A stretch of DNA of 12,715 nucleotides from Actinomycetota bacterium. Lineage in GTDB: Bacteria; Actinomycetota; Actinomycetes; Actinomycetales; Microbacteriaceae. Positions 7,688-12,715 of this stretch are shown in pieces; within the stretch, counting starts at the first letter, position 1, and the number at the start of each line of letters is the position of its first letter. The DNA is taken from positions 1-12,715 of the forward strand of contig WLGA01000019.1 in NCBI GenBank assembly GCA_009703445.1. Reading direction: 5' to 3'. A program made the position numbers and the translations under genes. The notes beneath the pieces were generated by a model. It did not search any database and had not been told where the DNA came from. It saw only the letters and a list, made by a program, of their open reading frames with translations.

Positions 7688-7711
7688 TTGATGAATCAAC
7701 AGTTAAAACTG
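7688..7711. promoter_or_regulatory. Two abutting 12-bp dyads in the guaB-liv intergenic region
   Basis: TTGAT-GA-ATCAA (7688-7699) is followed without a gap by CAGTT-AA-AACTG (7700-7711). Each has perfect 5-bp arms and a 2-base centre. They sit between the two divergent genes, upstream of a TAATCT hexamer (7715-7720) that could be the liv -10 box. They may be regulator sites for the liv operon. Arms of 5 bp occur by chance fairly often, so the support is the back-to-back placement only. Confidence 0.3.
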
Positions 7712-7714
7712 GAG

Positions 7715-7720
7715 TAATCT
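7715..7720 (+). promoter_or_regulatory. Candidate -10 box of the liv operon
   Basis: TAATCT fits TANNNT. A TTGATG at 7688-7693 could serve as -35, but the 21-base spacing is too long for a standard promoter, so this is a tentative call. Transcription from here would give a leader of roughly 50 bases that includes the hairpin at 7740-7756 and the ribosome site at 7769-7773. Confidence 0.25.
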
Positions 7721-7739
7721 CGTCTATCGATACTGCAAA

Positions 7740-7756
7740 GGCGCGATGTGCGCGCC
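7740..7756 (+). promoter_or_regulatory. GC-rich leader hairpin upstream of livH
   Basis: GGCGCG (7740-7745) and CGCGCC (7751-7756) form a perfect 6-bp stem with the 5-base loop ATGTG. It ends 12 bases before the GGAGG ribosome site of livH. The CC at its 3' end could instead pair within CCGT (7755-7758) and ACGG (7767-7770), a weaker fold that would cover the start of the ribosome site. The two folds exclude each other. No T-tract follows, so it is not a terminator; a role in translation or mRNA stability is possible but unproven. Confidence 0.4.
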
Positions 7757-7768
7757 GTGCCATAAAAC

Positions 7769-7773
7769 GGAGG
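7769..7773 (+). promoter_or_regulatory. Ribosome binding site deciding the TTG start of livH
   Basis: A perfect GGAGG lies 5 bases before TTG 7779. It supports TTG over the upstream ATG at 7746 (weak AAAGG, 4 bases away, inside the leader hairpin) and over ATG 7800, which has no ribosome site. Confidence 0.75.
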
Positions 7774-7778
7774 TTGGT

Positions 7779-9068
7779 TTGAGCCAGCTAAACATCAGAA
7801 TGGGTCGCAAAGCCGGGGTCTTCCTGGGTCTTGTTGCGATGCTGTTCTCCCTTCTTTTCGCGGGAGCTCCGGCACATGCCGCTGACGACCCATCGACCTA
7901 CCCTTACTCGATTGCGGGAACCATCCTCAACGACGACAAGGAAGTCCCGGATGTGAAGATCACCGCGACCCTTGATGACTTCACCACCTCGGTGGTCACC
8001 AACGAATGGGGCGAGTGGGAAATCCGAGTTCCAAAGCAGGGTATCTACAAGGTCGAACTCGACGTGACCACTTTGCCGGCTGGCGTGACCATGACCGATA
8101 AGGGCGGCGAGGTTAGCGAAGCAGACCTCACCCAGACGGACTTTGCCGCTGTGCTCTTCTCGCTCGGTAAGTCAACCGTGCAAGCTCAGAGCTTCAGCGA
8201 CCAGCTATTGGTTCGCGTTTGGTCGGGCTTGAACTTCGGTTTGCTGCTGGCAATCGCTGCAATCGGCATCTCACTGATCTTCGGCACCACCGGCCTAAAC
8301 AACTTCGCCCACGGTGAAATGGTCACCCTCGGCGCGCTGTTCATGTGGGTCTTCTACCAGGGCCTCGGCCAGAACATCATCGTGTCTGCACTTGGCGCTG
8401 TCGCAGTTGTTGCAGCCTTCGGTTGGGCCCAGGATGCGGGTCTCTGGAAGCCATTGCGCAAGCGTCGCATGGGCTTGAACCAGATGATGATCGTTTCGAT
8501 TGGTTTCTCAATCGTTGCCCGCTACGTCTTGCTCCTGGTCTTCGGTGGTGACACCAAGGACATCGGCGGTGGCGGAAACATCGTTCAGCTAGGTCCGATT
8601 TACACCAGCGACATCGCTCTTGTGAGTCTCGTTATCTGCGTGATCATCCTTGCCGGTGTCGCACTATTCCTAACCCGCACTCGCATCGGTAAGGCGACTC
8701 GCGCAGTTAGCGACAACCCATCACTTGCTGCAGCGACCGGAATTGACGTTGAGCGCATCGTTCGCATCGTTTGGATTGTTGCCTCTGCACTGACCGGTCT
8801 GGCTGGTGTTCTTTACGGTCTTCAGTTCCAGGCAAACTGGCTCACCGGCTTCGACATCCTGTTGCTCTTGTTCGCGGCTGTGACCCTTGGTGGTCTCGGA
8901 ACCGCTCTAGGCGCAACCGTAGGTGCACTCATCATTGGAATGGTTGTCGAGGTTTCTTCGATGTTCATTCCGAATGAGCTCAAGTATGCAGCCGCTCTGG
9001 TTGTTCTAATCGTGATTTTGATCGTGCGCCCACAGGGTGTCCTCGGCAAAAAGCAAAGAATCGGCTAA
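7779..9068 (+). CDS. livH: Branched-chain amino acid ABC transporter permease LivH with N-terminal extracytoplasmic domain
   Basis: One of two membrane subunits of a HAAT-type importer for branched-chain amino acids or similar compounds. From TTG 7779 the protein has 429 residues, about 130 more than a usual LivH. Residues 1-34 form a signal peptide: basic n-region (R7, R10, K11), hydrophobic core, and A-H-A before A35. Residues about 36-135 look like a carboxypeptidase-regulatory or CNA-B-type beta sandwich, with the pattern SIAGTILNDDKEVPDVKI and TNEWGEWEIRVPKQGIYKVEL. The permease follows from about 145: NNFAHGEMVTLGA (174-186), several hydrophobic helices, the ATPase-coupling stretch RAVSDNPSLAAATGI (308-322), and the family C-terminus VRPQGVLG. 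The first domain would face outside the membrane, where it might aid receptor docking. The frame is continuous, so no frameshift explains the fusion. livM follows 10 bases later. Actual substrate is inferred from family only. Confidence 0.92.
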   Translation: MSQLNIRMGRKAGVFLGLVAMLFSLLFAGAPAHAADDPSTYPYSIAGTILNDDKEVPDVKITATLDDFTTSVVTNEWGEWEIRVPKQGIYKVELDVTTLPAGVTMTDKGGEVSEADLTQTDFAAVLFSLGKSTVQAQSFSDQLLVRVWSGLNFGLLLAIAAIGISLIFGTTGLNNFAHGEMVTLGALFMWVFYQGLGQNIIVSALGAVAVVAAFGWAQDAGLWKPLRKRRMGLNQMMIVSIGFSIVARYVLLLVFGGDTKDIGGGGNIVQLGPIYTSDIALVSLVICVIILAGVALFLTRTRIGKATRAVSDNPSLAAATGIDVERIVRIVWIVASALTGLAGVLYGLQFQANWLTGFDILLLLFAAVTLGGLGTALGATVGALIIGMVVEVSSMFIPNELKYAAALVVLIVILIVRPQGVLGKKQRIG

Positions 9069-9078
9069 GGAGTAGACG

Positions 9079-10062
9079 ATGGATTGGCTAAATATTCTCA
9101 ACCTCACCGGCGGTGAGTTGATTGGCGCCTACACAGCCGCTTACGTGCTTTGTGCTCTTGGTCTAGCGATGCACTTCGGTTTCACCGGATTGCTGAACTT
9201 CGGTCAGGCGGCATTTGCTGCACTGGGAGCTTACGGTTACGCAATCGCGACTCTTAGCTTCGGCTGGAACATGTGGGGTTCGGTTGCCTTCGGTTTGCTC
9301 TGTTCTGCCGCCTTTGCGGTAGTTCTTGGTATTCCTACTCTGCGCCTTCGCGCTGACTACCTAGCAATCGTGACCATCGCGGCCGCACAGGCATTGCGCT
9401 TTGCATTCGCAACCTCGGCATACGACGAGGTCACCGGTGGTGCAAACGGTCTAAGCCAGTTTGGTGAGGACTTCTATAACTACAACCCGATCCCAGAGGG
9501 TCGCTACCCACTAGGTGCACTCGAGTTCTCTGAAAAGGAACTTTGGATTCGCATCGTCGGTTGGTCTTTGGTTGCCATCGCTGCGCTTGTAATGTTGCTT
9601 CTAACTCGTAGCCCATGGGGTCGCGTGCTCAAGGGCATCCGTGAAGACGAAGATGCTGCTCGTGCACTTGGTAAGAACGTATTCGCATACAAGATTCAGT
9701 CACTGGTCATCGGTGGTTCGATCGCGAGCCTCGGTGGCATGGTGTTCGTAATGTCTTCACAGACAAACCAGCCTCAGACCTGGGGAACCAACTTCACCTT
9801 CATGATTTGGACCATCTTGTTGCTTGGTGGCGCTGCCACCATCCTCGGCCCAGTCGTCGGTGGCATGACCTTCTTCGCACTTCTGATGTTCACCCAGAGC
9901 ATCATGGAGGGCCTAGTGACCATGGGTTGGTTGCCTTTCCTAGACATCGCTCAGGTAGGACAGATTCGATTCTTGCTCGTGGGCCTAGTTCTGATGTTGC
10001 TCGTGATCTTCCGCCCACAGGGCATCTTCGGAAACAAGAAGGAGTTGCAGTTCAATGGCTAA
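9079..10062 (+). CDS. livM: Branched-chain amino acid ABC transporter permease LivM
   Basis: Second membrane subunit, expected to pair with LivH in the cytoplasmic membrane. The 327-residue protein is typical of LivM in length and pattern: GLLNFGQAAFAALGAYGYA (37-55) in the first conserved helix pair, RLRADYLAIVTIAAAQALR (89-107), the TGGANGL motif (119-125), the ATPase-coupling loop SPWGRVLKGIREDEDAARALG (178-198), and the C-terminal FRPQGIFG. Around eight hydrophobic segments can be counted. AAGGAG at 9067-9072 lies 6 bases before ATG 9079 and overlaps the livH stop, so translation of the two permeases is closely linked. The last 8 bases overlap livG. No signal peptide or additional domain is present, unlike LivH. 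Confidence 0.96.
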   Translation: MDWLNILNLTGGELIGAYTAAYVLCALGLAMHFGFTGLLNFGQAAFAALGAYGYAIATLSFGWNMWGSVAFGLLCSAAFAVVLGIPTLRLRADYLAIVTIAAAQALRFAFATSAYDEVTGGANGLSQFGEDFYNYNPIPEGRYPLGALEFSEKELWIRIVGWSLVAIAALVMLLLTRSPWGRVLKGIREDEDAARALGKNVFAYKIQSLVIGGSIASLGGMVFVMSSQTNQPQTWGTNFTFMIWTILLLGGAATILGPVVGGMTFFALLMFTQSIMEGLVTMGWLPFLDIAQVGQIRFLLVGLVLMLLVIFRPQGIFGNKKELQFNG

Positions 10063-10912
10063 TCAGATTTCTGTTGGCGAACCAGCACCAGGTTGCAAGA
10101 AGGTCGATCCGATCCTCGTTGCCTCAAACGTGACCCGCCAGTTCGGTGGTCTAACCGCCGTAAACGTCGAGCACCTCGAGATTCCTCGTGGCCAGATCAC
10201 CGCACTCATCGGCCCTAACGGTGCCGGCAAGACCACAATGTTCAACCTCTTGACCGGCTTTGACAAGCCAAACACGGGTGAATGGGACTTCGACGGTCAC
10301 AAGCTCGCTGGTGTTGCTTCATACAAGGTTGCACGTCTTGGAATGATTCGTACCTTCCAGTTGACCAAGGCTTTGAGCCTTCTGACCGTTCTTGACAACA
10401 TGCGTCTCGGCGACCAGAAGAACCCAGGCGAGGGCTTCCTAGCTTCGTTCCTGCGCCCATCGTGGAAGCGTCACGAGGCAAAGATCACCGCCAAGGCCGA
10501 CGAGCTCCTCAAGCGATTCAAGCTAGACGCAAAGCGCGAAGACTACGCGGCTGCCCTTTCTGGCGGTCAGCGCAAGCTTCTCGAGATGGCTCGCGCACTC
10601 ATGAGCGACCCTAAGTTGGTCATGCTTGACGAGCCAATGGCCGGCGTTAACCCAGCCTTGACTCAGAGCCTGCTTGAACACATCAAGGGCTTGAAGGAGA
10701 GCGGCACCACCGTGCTATTCGTTGAACACGACATGCACATGGTTCGCCACATCTCTGACTGGGTAATCGTTATGGCCGAAGGCAAGGTTGTGGCTGAAGG
10801 CCCACCTGCCGAGGTTATGAAGAACCCAGCGGTTATCGATGCTTACCTGGGCGCTCACGCAAACAGCGACCTTGGCGATGTCACCATTGGTGATGCAAAG
10901 GAAGGCAACTAA
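10055..10912 (+). CDS. livG: Branched-chain amino acid ABC transporter ATP-binding protein LivG
   Basis: One of the two cytoplasmic ATPases that power the importer. In 285 residues it shows all ABC motifs: Walker A GPNGAGKT (53-60), Q-loop Gln102 in RTFQ, signature LSGGQ (168-172), Walker B LVMLDEP (188-194) with catalytic E193, and H-loop H225. MAGVNPAL after Walker B is typical of LivG. A short N-terminal extension of about 20 residues comes before the first strand, and about 20 residues follow the usual YLG end; neither has a recognisable motif. ATG 10055 is supported by AAGGAG (10039-10044), 10 bases upstream, and no in-frame alternative with a ribosome site was found. It overlaps livM by 8 bases and livF by one base (TAATG), consistent with coupled translation. 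Confidence 0.97.
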   Translation: MANQISVGEPAPGCKKVDPILVASNVTRQFGGLTAVNVEHLEIPRGQITALIGPNGAGKTTMFNLLTGFDKPNTGEWDFDGHKLAGVASYKVARLGMIRTFQLTKALSLLTVLDNMRLGDQKNPGEGFLASFLRPSWKRHEAKITAKADELLKRFKLDAKREDYAAALSGGQRKLLEMARALMSDPKLVMLDEPMAGVNPALTQSLLEHIKGLKESGTTVLFVEHDMHMVRHISDWVIVMAEGKVVAEGPPAEVMKNPAVIDAYLGAHANSDLGDVTIGDAKEGN

Positions 10913-11640
10913 TGTCTCAAACTCCAGTTGTATACGCCGAAAACCTAGTTGCGGGCTACCTGCCAGGAATCAACATTTTGAACGACTGTTCATTGGTTGC
11001 CAACCAGGGTGAGCTAATCGGAATTATCGGCCCGAACGGTGCTGGCAAGTCGACCCTATTGAAGTCAATCTTCGGCCAGGTCAACGTTCGCGCTGGCAAG
11101 GTTTGGTTGAATGGCGAAGACATCACCAACCTGAAGGCCAACAAGTTGGTTTCAAAGGGTGTTGCATTCGTGCCTCAGACCAACAACGTGTTCCCGAGCC
11201 TAACCATCGAAGAGAACCTACAGATGGGTGTCTTCCAGACCCCTAAGCGCTTCGATGAGCGCTTCGAGTTTGTGACCAACATCTTCCCTGACCTAGGCAA
11301 GCGTCGCGCTCAGAAGGCCGGCTCATTGTCTGGTGGTGAGCGTCAGATGGTGGCCATGGGTCGCGCACTGATGATTGACCCTTCGGTCTTGCTGCTTGAC
11401 GAGCCTTCAGCTGGTCTGTCACCGGTTCGCCAGGATGAGGCGTTCCTACGTGTCAAGGAAGTCAACAAGGCTGGCGTGACCGTGATCATGGTGGAACAGA
11501 ACGCACGTCGTTGCCTCCAGATTTGTGACCGCGCATACGTTCTTGACCAGGGCAAGGATGCACACACCGGAACCGGTCGTGAGCTTCTAAATGACCCGAA
11601 GATGGTCGAGTTGTACTTGGGAAACCTAGCCGAGCTATAA
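10912..11640 (+). CDS. livF: Branched-chain amino acid ABC transporter ATP-binding protein LivF
   Basis: The partner ATPase of LivG. The 242-residue protein carries Walker A GPNGAGKS (40-47), Q-loop Gln89 in VPQ, signature LSGGERQMVAMGRALM (139-154), and Walker B LLLDEP with D163 and E164. VEQNA (194-198) stands at the H-loop, with Gln replacing His; this is characteristic of LivF and is not a defect. Length and ending (MVELYLGNL) fit the family. An AAAGGAAGG ribosome site lies inside the end of livG, about 6 bases before ATG 10912. This is the last gene of the operon; a hairpin terminator starts about 20 bases after its stop. Confidence 0.97.
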   Translation: MSQTPVVYAENLVAGYLPGINILNDCSLVANQGELIGIIGPNGAGKSTLLKSIFGQVNVRAGKVWLNGEDITNLKANKLVSKGVAFVPQTNNVFPSLTIEENLQMGVFQTPKRFDERFEFVTNIFPDLGKRRAQKAGSLSGGERQMVAMGRALMIDPSVLLLDEPSAGLSPVRQDEAFLRVKEVNKAGVTVIMVEQNARRCLQICDRAYVLDQGKDAHTGTGRELLNDPKMVELYLGNLAEL

Positions 11641-11661
11641 GCCCGCCTAGAGCACCTGAAA

Positions 11662-11693
11662 CCCCCGTAGCGAGAGCTGCGGGGGCTTTCTTT
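11662..11693 (+). terminator. Intrinsic terminator of the liv operon
   Basis: CCCCCGTAGC (11662-11671) pairs with GCTGCGGGGG (11676-11685) as a 10-bp stem with one G-U pair. It is closed by the GNRA-type tetraloop GAGA and followed by a T-rich tail (CTTTCTTT, to 11693). It begins 21 bases after the livF stop. Confidence 0.9.
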
Positions 11694-11772
11694 ATCTCGA
11701 AACGGCAACTTGAGATTGAGCCAGGCAGCACCCCACCCCCGGATGGTTATCGGGCACTCGTCTTGGTTAAAG

Positions 11773-11806
11773 CAAAACCCCCGATCCGTGAGGACCGGGG
11801 GTTTTG
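11773..11806 (-). terminator. Intrinsic terminator of the solute-binding protein gene
   Basis: A 15-bp stem, 11773-11787 pairing with 11792-11806, has a 4-base loop. As minus-strand RNA it is fully paired with one G-U pair; as plus-strand RNA the same position is an A-C mismatch, so the minus direction is favoured. The right orientation ends in GGGGGTTTTG followed by CTTTAACC. It starts 28 bases after the stop codon of the binding-protein gene and may also stop residual plus-strand readthrough. Bases 11694-11772, between the two terminators, hold nothing I can assign. Confidence 0.88.
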
Positions 11807-11833
11807 TCTCGCTAGCGGTTGCTAGCCAGAGGA

Positions 11834-12715
11834 TTACTTAACAGTGTTACCTGCAACAACCTTTAGAAGGTTCTCTGCGTAGGTACCTGCGGTGCCGTAA
11901 CGGTAGATACCGATGAATGCACCGGTAGGGTCACCGTTCTTGTCGAACTCAACTGGGCCAGACTGACCGTCGAAGTTGACCTTCTTGCCAGCCTTGATAG
12001 CCTTCAGGCCAGCTGCGAAGTTGGTCACCTTGACCTTGCCAGTGCCTGCAAGTGAGACGTTGGTGATCTGTGACTTGACAGCGGTTCCGGTTGCTGAACC
12101 AGCAGCCTGAGCTGCAAGTGCTGCAAGGATAACTGCGTCATAGGTCTCAGCACCGTATGCAAGCTCGGTTAGTTCCTTCTTGGTAACAGCCTTGTACTTA
12201 GCCTTTAGCTTTGCAGCGAATGACTTGTCGGTTGCCTTGCCAGGAAGTGAACCCTTTGCACCGTTTAGGTACTCAGCGAATGATTCCTTGCTGTAGTCAG
12301 CTAGGTTACCGTCAACTAGGTAAAGGTTCTTTGCGTCAAACGCCTTTGCCTTCAGAGCTGGGATAGCCTTCTTAGCCTCGTCGTATGAAACTAGAAGAAT
12401 CGCGTCTGGCTTTGCAGCAAGAGCCTTGTCTACGATCGATGCGAAGTTGGTCTCGTTCTCAGGGAATGCATAGGTAGTAACCGATGCCTTGCCCTTGGTT
12501 AGAACGCCCTGGGCTACGTCTGAAAGACCCTTACCGTATGAGCTGTCCTGGTAAACGATTGCAACGTTCTTGCTGCCGTCCTGAAGGATCTGGTTTGCAA
12601 TGATCTTGCCCTGAAGTAGGTCAGATGGAGCGGTACGGAAGTAGAAACCGCCGTCCTTCCAGTTGGTTAGGTCAGGTGCGGTGTTTGACATTGAGATCTG
12701 GGTGATCTTTGCGCC
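11834..12715 (-). CDS. livJ: ABC transporter substrate-binding protein (LivJ/LivK-like), N-terminus outside window
   Basis: Type I periplasmic-binding-fold protein, expected outside the membrane as the receptor of the adjacent LivHMGF importer. The frame is open to the right edge, leaving 293 C-terminal residues of a family usually 370-420 long; the Met at 12691 is internal, since GAKITQIS continues in frame before it. Recognisable LivJ-like segments are SNTAPDLT and FYFRTAPSDLLQG near the visible start, VAIVYQDSSYGKGL, DAILLVSYDEAKKAI in the ligand cleft region, AYGAETYDAVILAALAA, and the C-terminal FDGQSGPVEFDKNGDPTGAF. The signal peptide and probable lipobox lie outside the window. It is convergent with livHMGF rather than inside that operon, with its own terminator. 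Branched-chain amino acids are the likely but unproven ligand; related receptors bind amides, urea or aromatic compounds. Confidence 0.93.
   Translation of the reverse strand, partial: GAKITQISMSNTAPDLTNWKDGGFYFRTAPSDLLQGKIIANQILQDGSKNVAIVYQDSSYGKGLSDVAQGVLTKGKASVTTYAFPENETNFASIVDKALAAKPDAILLVSYDEAKKAIPALKAKAFDAKNLYLVDGNLADYSKESFAEYLNGAKGSLPGKATDKSFAAKLKAKYKAVTKKELTELAYGAETYDAVILAALAAQAAGSATGTAVKSQITNVSLAGTGKVKVTNFAAGLKAIKAGKKVNFDGQSGPVEFDKNGDPTGAFIGIYRYGTAGTYAENLLKVVAGNTVK

Noticed and set aside
7740..7756. Leader hairpin as an intrinsic terminator or attenuator
   Set aside because: No run of T follows the stem; the sequence after it is CGTGCCATAAAACGG.
7746..7778. ATG 7746 as the start of livH
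   Set aside because: It lies in the loop of the leader hairpin with only a weak AAAGG 4 bases upstream, whereas TTG 7779 has a perfect GGAGG at 5 bases and gives a normal signal-peptide n-region. Not fully excluded.
11494..11508. LivF lacks the H-loop histidine (VEQNA)
   Set aside because: Gln at this position is the normal state in LivF proteins, so it is not a defect.
12689..12691. ATG at 12691 as the start of the binding-protein gene
   Set aside because: The frame continues in family-like sequence (GAKITQIS) to the window edge, and a start here would leave out the signal peptide and the first part of lobe 1.
1..12715. Mobile elements, CRISPR arrays, tRNA or rRNA genes, purine riboswitch, novel defence system
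   Set aside because: No transposase, integrase, regularly spaced repeat, cloverleaf or purine-riboswitch-like leader was seen; all long frames are explained by core metabolic, repair and transport genes.

Overview
The window looks like chromosomal core DNA of an actinobacterium, most likely a small-genome member of the Microbacteriaceae (for example the freshwater Luna-type lineages). This is inferred from a full-length GuaB3 beside GuaB, the DUF3817-SURF1 pair, actinobacterial-style PcrA/UvrD1, intermediate G+C by eye, and tight gene packing with 1-10 base overlaps. No database was searched, so the family-level placement is an inference. No RNA gene, CRISPR array, insertion sequence or phage gene was seen, and no gene-free stretch exceeds 300 bases.

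Bases 1-7610 (minus strand) hold seven co-directional genes read from right to left: guaB, guaB3, a SURF1 gene, a DUF3817 membrane protein gene, guaA, a glycerophosphodiester phosphodiesterase gene, and pcrA, which runs off the left edge. Gaps are 24, 14 and 9 bases, then a 1-base overlap, a 10-base overlap and a 23-base gap, with no visible terminator between them, so they could form one transcript. GuaB (IMP to XMP) and GuaA (XMP to GMP) complete the guanylate branch. GuaB3 is a paralogue that lacks the catalytic cysteine. SURF1 serves cytochrome oxidase assembly. The others are a lipid-headgroup hydrolase and a DNA repair helicase.

Bases 7611-7778 separate guaB from the divergent liv operon. 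This short region is rich in dyad symmetry: an 8-bp inverted repeat upstream of guaB, two abutting 12-bp dyads, an 8-bp palindrome, and a GC-rich hairpin in the probable liv leader.

Bases 7779-11640 (plus strand) are livH-livM-livG-livF, a complete membrane and ATPase set for a branched-chain-amino-acid-type (HAAT) ABC importer. The LivH protein is unusual: a signal peptide and an extracytoplasmic beta-sandwich-like domain of about 100 residues precede the permease. The operon ends in a strong hairpin terminator. A second terminator serves the convergent solute-binding protein gene (11834 to the right edge, minus strand, N-terminus missing), the likely extracellular receptor of the same importer.
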